Shown: positions 16,575 through 25,399 of the stretch, one piece after another
Layout: each line of letters starts with the position of its first letter
How positions within the stretch are numbered: the first letter of the stretch is position 1
NCBI GenBank assembly: GCA_027676805.1
Contig: JAQENU010000001.1
Location: forward strand, 1-64,000
Direction: 5' to 3'
Origin: Coprobacillaceae bacterium UN01-12pH3A
GTDB taxonomy: Bacteria > Bacillota_I > Bacilli_A > Erysipelotrichales > Coprobacillaceae
DNA length: 64,000 nt
Notes under the pieces: generated by a model
What the model was told of the DNA's origin: nothing
Database searches by the model: none
Seen by the model: only the letters and a program-made list of their open reading frames with translations
Made by a program: the position numbers and the translations under genes

Positions 16575-18362
16575 CTATGAATATTGAGCCTGATACAATG
16601 AGGCATAGAATTGATTTAATGCTATTAATTCATCATGAGTTCCTTGTTCGATAATGTTGCCATCTTGGACAACCAGGATTAAATCAGCATTTTGAATTGT
16701 CGATAAACGATGAGCAATGACAAAGCTTGTTTTCCCTTCCATCAAAGACAGCATGGCAGCTTGAATTTGACGTTCCGTTCGTGTATCAACATTGGATGTT
16801 GCTTCATCTAAAATTAAAATTTTACTGTCCAAAAGCATAGCACGCGCGATGGTCAGCAGCTGCTTTTGACCTTTTGATATATTGACACCGTCGTTTGATA
16901 AGATTGTATCATATCCATTAGGTAATTGGGTAATAAATGTATGAATATGTGCGGCTTTAGCAACATTCATGACTTCCTCTAAAGTAGCATTATCTTTTCC
17001 ATAAGCAATATTTTCGAAAATACTGCCTTCAAATAACCATGTATCCTGCAGCACCATGGAAAAGTTTTTGCGCAGACTCTCTCGGGTTAGATACTGGATA
17101 TTTTGTCCGTCAATTAAAATTTCACCGCTTAACGGATCATAGAAACGCATCAGTAAATTGATGATTGTCGTTTTCCCGGCACCGGTTGGTCCGACGATTG
17201 CGATTGTTTGTCCCGGTTTCGCTTCAAAACTGACTTTCTTTAGGATAGGACGATCCTTTGTATAGCCAAAATCAACTTGATGAAAGGCAACAGCCCCTTG
17301 AACATTTTCCAGTACAACAGCATCCTTGCAGTCTTCTAACTCCGGATTTTCATCAATAAGCTTGAACACACGTTCACCTGCTGCTAAAGCAGACTGCAGT
17401 TCAGCTACGATGTTAGCTGCTTCATTAATGGGACCGGAGAATTTTCTGGAATATAAGACAAAGGATGTGATGTCTCCTAAAGACAAATGCTGCATTAAAA
17501 ATAAGATAGCACCAAACACACTAATTAAGGATAAAGAAAGATTATTGACAAAGTTAACAGTTGGACCTACCATGCTGCCGTAATATTCTGCACGGTAATA
17601 TGCTGTTACAGCGTTTTCATTTTGTTCATCAAAGCGCTGGATCATATTATTCTCCTGATGATATGCAGTAATCGTTTTTTGTCCGGAAACCATTTCTTCA
17701 ACAAAACCATTTAATTCACCTAATGCCATAGAACGCTTAGAAAACATAGGTCTGGTTTTGCTTGTCATATATTTAGTAAGCACGATTGAAAGCGGTACAG
17801 TCACACAGAATACTAAAAGTAAAGTAGGGGAGATCGCAATCATCATGCCCAATGATCCGATGACAGTGATTAAACTGGCAACAATTTGAATTAAGTCATT
17901 GGATAATGAAGTATTGATAGTATCAATGTCATAGGATATTTTAGAAATAATATCTCCTGTAGCATGCGTATCAAAATAACCGATTGGTAATTTCATCAAC
18001 TGATTGAATACATCTCTACGCATCTGATAGACGACTTTTTGAGATATTTTAACCATTAAAATAGATAATATATAAGAAAAAATTGAGGAAAGGACATAGA
18101 AGACCACCATGATAAAACAGTAATAGAATACCGTTTGAAAGTCCACCATCCCTTTACCAAATTCAATGGCATCGACCGCTTTTCCCGACAGCATGGGACC
18201 TAATAAAGCCAGTACATTGCTGATAATGGCTAAAATAATAGCGAGCAGGATCATCCATTTAAAATGAAGCAGATATTGACTGAGTCTCTTTAATACATAT
18301 TTTGTGTTTTTAGGTTTTTGCAATGCCTTTTGATTAGCGGATTTAGGAGCGTTAAACTTCAT
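16575..18362 (-). CDS. ABC exporter half, heterodimer partner with catalytic site (permease-ATPase fusion)
   Basis: A 595-residue type IV exporter half: six membrane helices (about 37-330), then a nucleotide-binding domain. Walker A is GPTGAGKTT and Walker B LILDEATSNVD keeps the catalytic glutamate, but the signature reads ISKGQ instead of LSGGQ. This matches the partner that supplies the working Walker site in asymmetric exporters such as TM287/288, LmrCD and BmrCD. It overlaps the upstream half by 11 bases, so the two are translationally coupled. The family exports drugs, lipids or peptides; the cargo is unknown. Confidence 0.9.
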   Translation of the reverse strand: MKFNAPKSANQKALQKPKNTKYVLKRLSQYLLHFKWMILLAIILAIISNVLALLGPMLSGKAVDAIEFGKGMVDFQTVFYYCFIMVVFYVLSSIFSYILSILMVKISQKVVYQMRRDVFNQLMKLPIGYFDTHATGDIISKISYDIDTINTSLSNDLIQIVASLITVIGSLGMMIAISPTLLLVFCVTVPLSIVLTKYMTSKTRPMFSKRSMALGELNGFVEEMVSGQKTITAYHQENNMIQRFDEQNENAVTAYYRAEYYGSMVGPTVNFVNNLSLSLISVFGAILFLMQHLSLGDITSFVLYSRKFSGPINEAANIVAELQSALAAGERVFKLIDENPELEDCKDAVVLENVQGAVAFHQVDFGYTKDRPILKKVSFEAKPGQTIAIVGPTGAGKTTIINLLMRFYDPLSGEILIDGQNIQYLTRESLRKNFSMVLQDTWLFEGSIFENIAYGKDNATLEEVMNVAKAAHIHTFITQLPNGYDTILSNDGVNISKGQKQLLTIARAMLLDSKILILDEATSNVDTRTERQIQAAMLSLMEGKTSFVIAHRLSTIQNADLILVVQDGNIIEQGTHDELIALNQFYASLYQAQYS

Positions 18363-20070
18363 AAATCTGACCTCCCATCTGTGAAACGGCTAACTCACGA
18401 TAGATAGCACAATGCTGCATTAAGTATGCATGATTTCCCTGTGCGAGAATCTTTCCTTCTTCAAGAACGAGGATATGATCCAGCTGCATGATCGAACTTA
18501 CTCGCTGAGCAATCATGATCAGGGTGGTTTCAGGATAATTTTTCACAATCGCCTGACGAAGCAAAGCATCAGTTTTATAATCAAGGGCGCTGGAGGCATC
18601 ATCTAAGATTAAAATTTCCGGATGTCCGGCTAAGGCACGGCTAATCAATATTCTTTGTTTCTGCCCGCCACTTAGATTTGCCCCTTTTGCTTCAAGATGA
18701 GTATCATACTTCTCGTTTAAGTTTTCAATAAATTCAGAAGCCATTCCATTCTCAGCAGCTAAGTGGATTAAGTCATTATTCAGAGTGCGTCCAAAACGAA
18801 TGTTTTCAGAAACACTGTCACTGAATATGGTATCATTTTGAAAAGTAACACCAAACATTTCTCTCAATGTTTTTTCATCAATAGACTGAATATTTTTTCC
18901 GTTAATTAAAATACTGCCTGAGTTAACATCATAAAAACGCATTAATAATTGTATGAGGGTTGACTTTCCGGCACCGGTTGCGCCGATAATTCCTAAACTT
19001 TGATTTTTCTTTAAATGAAAATCAATATCTTTTAACACCAGTTCTTTTTGATTGAAAGAAAAATCAACATGATTGAACTCGATAAAATAATCGCTGTTTT
19101 GTACAGGCAAATCTTTTATTTGAAGATCCTTTGTCTTTAATAAAACTTCCTCGATACGGTCTGCGGAAGCACTTGCTTTAGAATAAATGATAAACAAACG
19201 GGTAACATTCATCATTGCGGTCAAAATAATTGTGAAATAACTAAGAAACGCTACAATTTTGCCCGGTTCACTAATACCCGCATTGACTCTTTGAGCACCG
19301 ACGATAATAATAAAGACTAATCCTACATTTAAAAGAATATTCATGATGGGATTGATTAGAGCCATCGTATAATTCGCCTTTGTTTCCTGATCCACTACGG
19401 TTTGATTTGTTTTTTCAAAGCGTTTCTTTTCATAGTCAATTTTAGATAATGCCTTAATAACGCGAATACCGGTGACATTCTCACGAACAACTTTAACTAA
19501 TTGATCGATATAGCGTTGTAAAGATGAAAACATAGGAATTCCTTTTCTTGATACGAAGTAGACAGTCAAGCCAATAAATGGAAGTGTCGCCACAAGGATC
19601 ATGCACAAAACGGGTTCTAGTGTCATGGTGATAACCACACCGCCCAAGATTAAAATAGGAGCACGAACGCCTAAACGTTGAATCATTCCGACCATTTGAT
19701 GCATGTTGTAGGTGTCGGTTGTTAAACGGGACACAAGTGACGGAATGGTTAAATCATCCAGCTGTTTGCTGGAAAGATCTGTTACTTTTACATATAAGTC
19801 ATGGCGAACATTACGGGTAAAATCACGTGCTACTCCGGATGCTTTGCGGTTGGCATATATATTTGCCCATAAAGCCAAGATAGAACAAACGATCATAATT
19901 GCTCCCCAAACAAAGATCATTTGTATATTTTTTAACGGAATGACATCATCGATCACATAAGCCAAGATCCATGGCAAAAGCAAATCCATGATGGTTCCAA
20001 AAAATTTGATGACAAACCCGTATCCCATCCTTAAAAGATAGGGGCGGATATAATTTGTCATTGTTCTCAC
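18352..20070 (-). CDS. ABC exporter half, heterodimer partner with degenerate catalytic residue
   Basis: A 572-residue permease-ATPase fusion with six N-terminal helices. Its nucleotide-binding domain has Walker A GATGAGKST and a canonical LSGGQKQR signature, but Walker B ends LILDDASSALD, with Asp in place of the catalytic Glu. It thus gives the good signature to the partner encoded downstream, leaving one degenerate ATP site. The GTG at 20070 is preferred as start because GGGAGGGG lies 5-7 bases upstream; an ATG nine bases further is possible. It is first in the operon and divergent from comGA. Confidence 0.9.
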   Translation of the reverse strand: MRTMTNYIRPYLLRMGYGFVIKFFGTIMDLLLPWILAYVIDDVIPLKNIQMIFVWGAIMIVCSILALWANIYANRKASGVARDFTRNVRHDLYVKVTDLSSKQLDDLTIPSLVSRLTTDTYNMHQMVGMIQRLGVRAPILILGGVVITMTLEPVLCMILVATLPFIGLTVYFVSRKGIPMFSSLQRYIDQLVKVVRENVTGIRVIKALSKIDYEKKRFEKTNQTVVDQETKANYTMALINPIMNILLNVGLVFIIIVGAQRVNAGISEPGKIVAFLSYFTIILTAMMNVTRLFIIYSKASASADRIEEVLLKTKDLQIKDLPVQNSDYFIEFNHVDFSFNQKELVLKDIDFHLKKNQSLGIIGATGAGKSTLIQLLMRFYDVNSGSILINGKNIQSIDEKTLREMFGVTFQNDTIFSDSVSENIRFGRTLNNDLIHLAAENGMASEFIENLNEKYDTHLEAKGANLSGGQKQRILISRALAGHPEILILDDASSALDYKTDALLRQAIVKNYPETTLIMIAQRVSSIMQLDHILVLEEGKILAQGNHAYLMQHCAIYRELAVSQMGGQIYEV

Positions 20071-20100
20071 AATAACCCCTCCCTTACATATTTCATTTTT

Positions 20101-20129
20101 AGTATAGCAGTCCGTATGTGATTATTCAA
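20101..20129 (-). promoter_or_regulatory. Promoter of the ABC exporter - yggS operon
   Basis: On the minus strand TTGAAT (20129-20124) and TATACT (20106-20101) are separated by 17 bases, with TGC just before the -10. Confidence 0.75.
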
Positions 20130-20213
20130 TCCTTTTGTTAAGGTACCATACAAAATATAAAGTGAGGAAAATACCTGAAACCTTGGAATAGTAAAGTATG
20201 AGGGAGGAGGAAA

Positions 20214-21215
20214 ATGGAAGAACTGTTAGAAAAGATATTGCTGTCAGCATTAAAGAAGAATGTGACGGATATTCATCTAAATAAAATGCAAAACAAAACG
20301 ATTGTTCAGTTTAGACAGCAAGGGAAATTATGTCCTTTTCAGGAATATGAGGAGCCCATTGGGAGAAATTTAATGAATTACATAAAATTTTTAGGAAATA
20401 TTGATTTAAATTATCTCTTAATCCCACACACAGGACAGTTTGAATATTATTTGAATCAAAAAAACTATTCATTTCGAGTCAGCAGCATTCCTACTATGTA
20501 CAGTGAGAACATTGTCATTCGTATATTGCATCATGGACGATTATTGGACATAAAAGAGTTGTCTTTGCATTCGAAGGCACTGCGCACCTTAGAACACATC
20601 ACTACATTAAAAAGCGGCTTGGTTATTGTATGTGGTCCTACCGGAGAAGGAAAATCAACGACACTGCACGCTTTGCTGCATCGTATTTTTGAAAAAGGAA
20701 GGGTACATATTATTACAATGGAAGATCCCATTGAAATTTTAGAACCAACTTTTGTGCAAATACAAATGAATTTAAATGCAGGTATTAATTTTGAAAATTC
20801 TCTTAAACAGATTTTACGTCATGATCCGGATGTTGTCATGATTGGTGAAATTCGAGATGAATCATCGGCGGCTTTGGCGATTCGCTGTGCCTTGACAGGC
20901 TGTTTAGTGTTATCCACACTGCATTCAAAGAACTGTTTGGGGGCGATCCATCGTCTGAAGAACTTAGGAGTAAGTGATTTGGATTTAAGGGATACTTTAC
21001 AATATGTTATGTCTCAGCGGCTTATCTATTCCCGACAAGCGGCGTTTTCTATCTATGAATGGATTGATGCTTTTGCTATTCAGCAGGTTTTATCAAAACA
21101 AGAGATCGCATACAAAGATTTTATTGCCCATATTAAAGAATCGATTGAGTTAGGAGAGACAAGGATTGAGGATTATGAAAACAGTGAATTTAAATCAGCG
21201 TTATTTGATGATTGA
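20214..21215 (+). CDS. comGA: Competence pilus assembly ATPase ComGA
   Basis: A 333-residue cytoplasmic secretion ATPase of the PilB/GspE family that powers the transformation pseudopilus. Walker A GPTGEGKST starts at residue 141. The Asp box (ITMEDPIE), Walker B (HDPDVVMIGEIRD) and His box (LSTLHSKN) follow in order. Like Bacillus ComGA it lacks the long N-terminal domain of PilB. AGGGAGGAGG precedes the ATG. It is the first of seven overlapping genes with the order comGA-GB-GC-GD-GE-GF-GG. Confidence 0.95.
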   Translation: MEELLEKILLSALKKNVTDIHLNKMQNKTIVQFRQQGKLCPFQEYEEPIGRNLMNYIKFLGNIDLNYLLIPHTGQFEYYLNQKNYSFRVSSIPTMYSENIVIRILHHGRLLDIKELSLHSKALRTLEHITTLKSGLVIVCGPTGEGKSTTLHALLHRIFEKGRVHIITMEDPIEILEPTFVQIQMNLNAGINFENSLKQILRHDPDVVMIGEIRDESSAALAIRCALTGCLVLSTLHSKNCLGAIHRLKNLGVSDLDLRDTLQYVMSQRLIYSRQAAFSIYEWIDAFAIQQVLSKQEIAYKDFIAHIKESIELGETRIEDYENSEFKSALFDD

Positions 21216-22188
21216 AACATTGTCTCAGTTTATTAAGCAGCAATATCCCCTGCATGAAGCGCTGCTGATGTGCTATCAGCTATTTAAAGAGCTTTCGCTT
21301 TTAAAGCTGCTTGATGAATTAAAACAAGGAAAAGCGATTGAAGAAAAATCTCATCTTTTGTACAATGATCCTCTTTTTATAGAGTTTTTCACCTTTTATT
21401 TGTATCGTGATACCTTAGATCAGGCACTTATAAAAGCGATTGATTTATGCCGGCAGAAAGATGCATTAAAACAAGAAATCATTAAAGCATTTATTTATCC
21501 GACCTGTTTATTAGGCGGAGTTATCAGCTTTTCATTTATCGCAGTCTTTTATCTGCAGCCACAGTTCAAGCAGTTCTTTTCTTCGTTTGATATTCATTTT
21601 AGTCCTATTCAGCAAGGGCTAATGCAGCTGCTTTTTGCTTTTCCTTTTCTTTTATGCTTTATTTTCATTGTGACAGGCGGTATTATTGTATGGTTTATCA
21701 AAAAGCTAAACGGCGGGAATTTTAAAGAATTGGAAAAATGGTTTCATTATTGGCCATTTGGCAGGGTATTAAAAAAATACTTTTCTATTAAATTTTGTCT
21801 CTATTATAAAGAATTTTTATATCTTGGATACGACTTGCATACAATTCTCGATATGATTTCTCAAAGAATAAAGGATCCGCATCTACAGATGATGGCATTT
21901 GAGTTCATTGAAAAAGTAAAAACCGGAACAGAGCTGATGGAAATTGCAGATTCCTTTTCATATTTTGATCCCTATTTCAAGCTGGTCTTTAAGCTGTCCT
22001 TATCTCGTCCATCCCCATTTTCGCTATTTGAGCAGTATTATGAAACTAGCATTCTATTGGTAAAAACAACCGTGCGCAAAGTTATCCAATCGATACTGCC
22101 GATTTTATATGGATTTATCGGGATTTATATTGTAGGGATCTATAGTGGAATGATCTTACCCATGATGAATATGCTAGACAAAATATAA
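21175..22188 (+). CDS. comGB: Competence pilus platform protein ComGB
   Basis: A 337-residue inner-membrane protein of the GspF/PilC family that anchors the ATPase and guides pilin extraction. Two T2SSF-like halves are visible, with hydrophobic helices near residues 112-132, 155-175 and at the C terminus (318-333). The ATG at 21175 overlaps comGA by 41 bases; an in-frame TTG nine bases earlier is also possible. Sequence drift is high, as is usual in this family, but position in the operon makes the call firm. Confidence 0.9.
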   Translation: MKTVNLNQRYLMIETLSQFIKQQYPLHEALLMCYQLFKELSLLKLLDELKQGKAIEEKSHLLYNDPLFIEFFTFYLYRDTLDQALIKAIDLCRQKDALKQEIIKAFIYPTCLLGGVISFSFIAVFYLQPQFKQFFSSFDIHFSPIQQGLMQLLFAFPFLLCFIFIVTGGIIVWFIKKLNGGNFKELEKWFHYWPFGRVLKKYFSIKFCLYYKEFLYLGYDLHTILDMISQRIKDPHLQMMAFEFIEKVKTGTELMEIADSFSYFDPYFKLVFKLSLSRPSPFSLFEQYYETSILLVKTTVRKVIQSILPILYGFIGIYIVGIYSGMILPMMNMLDKI

Positions 22189-22200
22189 GGGGGAATAAAA

Positions 22201-22500
22201 ATGAAAAAAGGCTTTACACTAATTGAATCTTTGTTTGTGATCGCTGTCATGATGATTGTTTTATTGGTTGTTATTCCTAATGTAACCAGTAAAAACAAGG
22301 TAGTAAAAGATAAAGGCTGCGATGCACTTTTAGAAGTGGTCAATTCTCAGGCTTTGCTTTATGAACTGAATACTGGTGAATTTCCTGGATCAATCGATGC
22401 ATTAATTGATGGAAGCGGGACTTATTTAAATGAAAACCAGCGTACCTGCCCAAATGGAAAGGGAATTTATTTAAGTGACGGACAAGCATATGCCAGCTGA
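22201..22500 (+). CDS. comGC: Major competence pseudopilin ComGC
   Basis: A 99-residue class 3 prepilin. The cleavage and methylation site MKKG|FTLIES is followed by a 20-residue hydrophobic helix. Cysteines at 40 (DKGCDAL) and 83 (RTCPNGKG) match the pair that forms the intramolecular disulfide in Bacillus ComGC, and the CPNGK motif is the best ComGC fingerprint. It is the main subunit of the pilus that draws DNA across the wall. GGGGGAAT ribosome site, 12 bases after comGB. Confidence 0.95.
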   Translation: MKKGFTLIESLFVIAVMMIVLLVVIPNVTSKNKVVKDKGCDALLEVVNSQALLYELNTGEFPGSIDALIDGSGTYLNENQRTCPNGKGIYLSDGQAYAS

Positions 22501-22795
22501 ATCTGGGTTCACAATGATCGAATCTTTATTTAGTTTAAGCATTATTATGATGCTGATATTCCTTGCTCTGCCCAATATGCATTACTCAGGAAACTTTATT
22601 GAACCACAGGAAAAATGGCGTCAGATGATCTATCAGACTCAATTGCAGGCAATGGTATCTAAAAATCGGATGGAGTTAGAAGCAACAGGCGTTACTTTTA
22701 ATGAATTTGGTCATATTAATCATGCGGCAACAATCGTTTTAGATGGACATAAATGTGTCTTTCAGTTAGGCAGTGGACGGTTTTATTTTGAATAG
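22490..22795 (+). CDS. comGD: Minor competence pseudopilin ComGD
   Basis: A 101-residue prepilin-like protein with processing motif ESG|FTMIES at residues 4-11 and a hydrophobic helix after it. The C-terminal part is beta-rich. The ATG at 22490 overlaps comGC by 11 bases; a GTG at 22475 is an alternative. The gene is identified as comGD by order and by its short length. It should need the ComC prepilin peptidase, which is not in this window. Confidence 0.85.
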   Translation: MPAESGFTMIESLFSLSIIMMLIFLALPNMHYSGNFIEPQEKWRQMIYQTQLQAMVSKNRMELEATGVTFNEFGHINHAATIVLDGHKCVFQLGSGRFYFE

Positions 22796-23006
22796 GGGAT
22801 TTACGATGATTGAAACATTATTTGCTTTTTCGCTTTTTTCCTTAGTGGCAGTGGGCTTAATCCAAGGCGTTGTCTCAATAAAAAAAGGAATGAGTAAATC
22901 AACAGGCAGTTATCAAGAAAAAATAGAAATCATAGAAAATGGACTGGAACAGCTTTTTTTACCGGTGGATGATGTGGAATGGGCAATCACTCAGGTTTTA
23001 CCTTAA
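22773..23006 (+). CDS. comGE: Minor competence pseudopilin ComGE-like
   Basis: A 77-residue prepilin-like protein: motif NRG|FTMIET, a hydrophobic helix and a short charged tail. The start is a GTG at 22773 or a TTG at 22788, both inside the end of comGD, and no clear ribosome site exists, so translation probably depends on coupling. It is shorter than most ComGE proteins. The name rests on position and the pilin motif. Confidence 0.75.
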   Translation: MDGFILNRGFTMIETLFAFSLFSLVAVGLIQGVVSIKKGMSKSTGSYQEKIEIIENGLEQLFLPVDDVEWAITQVLP

Positions 23007-23383
23007 TTGAGACCTTGTTTTCATTGATGACTGCCAGCATCGTCCTAACTCTCTGTTTTACAGGAATGTCCTTGCTGCGTCAAATGAAGCCCTTCGAAAA
23101 GCCGATGACAGATAAAGAAATCATGTTTAAGCAGCTGCAAAGCGAATTGATGCTGGCAAAGGAGGTTTCAACCGATCATGAGCAGCTTCGATATTATAAG
23201 GATGAGCAATGGTTCACACTTTTGCTCGATCGAAACCGTTTAGTAAAAAAAGATGGTTATGAAATCTACTTATATGATGTTGATCGCCTCTTTTTTGAAA
23301 TCGGGGACTATATTTTTCTTACTGTCTGTCAAGGAGAAAAAGCAGATCGAAGAATCATAGGGGTCTATCATGATAGCGAATAA
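22979..23383 (+). CDS. comGF: Minor competence pseudopilin ComGF
   Basis: A 134-residue prepilin-like protein with motif HSG|FTLIET at residues 4-11. A beta-rich C-terminal half of ComGF style follows (LLDRNRLVKKDGYEIYLYD region). Its start overlaps comGE by 28 bases. In Bacillus ComGF forms part of the pilus tip or initiation complex; the same role is inferred here. Confidence 0.85.
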   Translation: MGNHSGFTLIETLFSLMTASIVLTLCFTGMSLLRQMKPFEKPMTDKEIMFKQLQSELMLAKEVSTDHEQLRYYKDEQWFTLLLDRNRLVKKDGYEIYLYDVDRLFFEIGDYIFLTVCQGEKADRRIIGVYHDSE

Positions 23384-23732
23384 AAACGGCTTTGTATTAA
23401 AGAACGTTTTATTTCTGCTGCTGGTTTTAACCAGTATCACTTTTTCTTTTGCACACTATTATCAACAAAACCTTAAAATTCTTCAGCAGAGTTTGCTGCT
23501 TGAAAAACAAAAAGCAGCTGAGTTTATTCTATATTCGTATTTCATGGCACATCTTCACACAAATGAAAGTCACACGATCGATCACTCAAACGTAAAAATT
23601 ACTTATGAAATTTCCGCTGCAGAAAACCGTTCGGTTTTAAACAGCCGTATCTGTTTTGATGCGTGCTACGGATGGAGACTGGAATATGATTTAGAAAATC
23701 AACGTATGATTAGTAGTGAATACACCCCGTAA
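23370..23732 (+). CDS. comGG: Competence protein ComGG-like
   Basis: A 120-residue protein with one N-terminal hydrophobic helix (about residues 9-26). The region before it (KNG|FVLKNV) is a weakened prepilin site lacking the usual Glu at position +5, as occurs in ComGG proteins. Residues CFDACYGWRLEY near the end include two cysteines. It overlaps comGF by 14 bases and is the last comG gene. Confidence 0.78.
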   Translation: MIANKNGFVLKNVLFLLLVLTSITFSFAHYYQQNLKILQQSLLLEKQKAAEFILYSYFMAHLHTNESHTIDHSNVKITYEISAAENRSVLNSRICFDACYGWRLEYDLENQRMISSEYTP

Positions 23733-23764
23733 TTAAAAAAACAGAATAAAGAGCGGTGAAAATC

Positions 23765-23773
23765 TGCTATAAT
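23765..23773 (+). promoter_or_regulatory. Extended -10 promoter element (TGCTATAAT)
   Basis: The recurrent 9-mer lies 27 bases before the GNAT ATG, separating this gene from the comG operon. No hairpin terminator was found between them. Confidence 0.6.
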
Positions 23774-23799
23774 TGGAAGATAAGAATGGGGGGGAAACA

Positions 23800-24309
23800 A
23801 TGATTTTAGAAACCGAACGTTTGTATTTAAGAGAAATGACATTTGAAGATAAAAAGGATCTGTCTGAAATGCTTCAAGATCCAAGCGTGATGTATGCTTA
23901 TGAACATGAGTTTAGTGACGCAGATGTTCAGATTTGGCTGGATCGTCAGCTCGCTCGTTATCATAAAGACGGTTTTGGATTATGGGCAATCCTTTTAAAA
24001 GAAACGGACGAAATGATCGGGCAAGCCGGACTAACCATTCAAAAATGTATGAAGGAAGAAGTGCTGGAAATCGGTTATCTGCTTAAAAAGAGGTTTATGC
24101 ATCATGGTTATGCCAAAGAGGCGGCAGAAGGATGCAAACGTTATGCGTTTGATCAGCTGAATGTAGCGAAAGTCCATTCCATTATAAAAGCCGATAATAT
24201 TTCATCAATGAACGTTGCCAAAGCTATCGGAATGCATAAAGAAAAGGAATTTATGGCACAATACTATAATGGTGAGCAACTGCATTATCTTTTTACGATA
24301 CAAAAATAA
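23800..24309 (+). CDS. GNAT family N-acetyltransferase (RimJ/RimL-like)
   Basis: A 169-residue acetyltransferase. The opening ILETERLYLREMTFEDKKDL is classic for this group. The acetyl-CoA loop region is KKRFMHHGYAKEAAE near 98-112 and the terminal motif is ADNISSMNVAKAIGM. The substrate is unknown. The ATG at 23800 follows a G-rich ribosome site; an upstream in-frame ATG at 23773 begins in the promoter and is rejected. Confidence 0.88.
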   Translation: MILETERLYLREMTFEDKKDLSEMLQDPSVMYAYEHEFSDADVQIWLDRQLARYHKDGFGLWAILLKETDEMIGQAGLTIQKCMKEEVLEIGYLLKKRFMHHGYAKEAAEGCKRYAFDQLNVAKVHSIIKADNISSMNVAKAIGMHKEKEFMAQYYNGEQLHYLFTIQK

Positions 24310-24359
24310 TTTAATGCTTTAAACCAAGAAATTTGGTCATAATAACATTGGGTGATATG

Positions 24360-24707
24360 ATGTATCTATTTTATCTTTCAATCTACAGTTATCTGATTTG
24401 GCTGCTGTTTTTTGCTATCGATTATTTCTTTTTACCAATTCAGTTTGCATATGAAATGCATTGGATGCAGTTCCTTATTTTTATCATTATTGGACTGATC
24501 CTCAGTTATCTTTTTACACTGCTTTTAAAGACACTGAATTACAATCGCTATTTATTAAGTATACTCATGGCTATTCTGATCTTATTTGTGCAGTGGCTAA
24601 GTGGTTTCTTTATTTTAGATCCTTTTTCGGCATTTACCTTTCTTTTAACAAATTTTTTATATTCTTTTATCATATTATCTTCACTAAATCAAAAAAATTT
24701 GATATAA
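24360..24707 (+). CDS. Small polytopic membrane protein, unknown function
   Basis: An unrecognised, very hydrophobic protein of about 115 residues with four predicted helices and few charges. The start is either of two adjacent ATGs (24357 or 24360) behind TTGGGTGAT. It sits between the GNAT gene and efp, in the interval where Bacillus carries other genes. The -10 element of efp overlaps its stop codon. Coding status is supported only by the uninterrupted frame and the ribosome site. Confidence 0.5.
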   Translation: MYLFYLSIYSYLIWLLFFAIDYFFLPIQFAYEMHWMQFLIFIIIGLILSYLFTLLLKTLNYNRYLLSILMAILILFVQWLSGFFILDPFSAFTFLLTNFLYSFIILSSLNQKNLI

Positions 24708-24708
24708 T
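24700..24708 (+). promoter_or_regulatory. Extended -10 promoter element of efp
   Basis: TGATATAAT overlaps the end of the preceding gene, 51 bases before the efp ATG. Confidence 0.6.
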
Positions 24709-24759
24709 CAATCAATGTTGAGGGAAACCTTAAATTATTTAGTAAAGGAGAGAGTATAA

Positions 24760-25317
24760 ATGATTAATGTCGGTGATTTAAGACCAGGTATGACTTTCCA
24801 ATATGAAGGAAATTTATTTGTTGTACTTGAAGCAAGCCATAATAAAACAGCTCGTTCTGCTGCAAACGTTAGAGTAAAAATGAAAAATATGCGTACGGGT
24901 TCTACCACTGAAACAACTTTTGGTGGTAATGAAAAAGTTGCGAAAGCGCATATTGATAAAAATAAAATGCAATACTTATATGATACAGGATCTGAATTAG
25001 TATTCATGGATAATGCAACTTATGAACAAATAGAAATTCCTGCTGCTAATTTAGAATGGGAAATTAATTTTCTAAAACCAAGTGATGAAGTCGAAGTGAC
25101 AAGCTTCGAAGGAGAAGTATTGGGATTATCATTACCAATCAATGTTCCTTTCCAAATCACAGAAACTGAACCTGCTGTCAAAGGCGATACGGCTACTGGG
25201 GCGACTAAAAACGCTACAATTGAAACTGGTTTCCAAATTAAAGTTCCTTTATTTATCAGTGAAGGTGAAATGGTTATTGTAAGTACAGTAGACGGAAAAT
25301 ACCAAGGTAGAGCATAA
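24760..25317 (+). CDS. efp: Translation elongation factor P, arginine-tip variant
   Basis: A 185-residue three-domain factor that binds between the P and E sites and rescues ribosomes stalled on polyproline. The N-terminal KOW-like domain carries the loop HNKTARSAANV. Aligned to Bacillus HVKPGKGAAFV, the modified Lys32 is replaced by Arg32, as in the Pseudomonas/Neisseria type that is rhamnosylated by EarP. The two OB domains and the C-terminal GDTATGATKNATIETG signature are normal. The strong AAAGGAGAG ribosome site and biased codons suggest high expression. No modification gene is visible nearby. Confidence 0.97.
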   Translation: MINVGDLRPGMTFQYEGNLFVVLEASHNKTARSAANVRVKMKNMRTGSTTETTFGGNEKVAKAHIDKNKMQYLYDTGSELVFMDNATYEQIEIPAANLEWEINFLKPSDEVEVTSFEGEVLGLSLPINVPFQITETEPAVKGDTATGATKNATIETGFQIKVPLFISEGEMVIVSTVDGKYQGRA

Positions 25318-25345
25318 GAACTTCATTTTTGAAGTTCTTTTTTCA
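25316..25345 (+). terminator. Rho-independent terminator after efp
   Basis: AAGAACTTC / GAAGTTCTT with a 6-base loop and a T run overlaps the efp stop codon. Confidence 0.88.
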
Positions 25346-25399
25346 TATTCTCAAACTTTCTACATATATTGTATTGTCATACATAGAAAGGAGAATATT

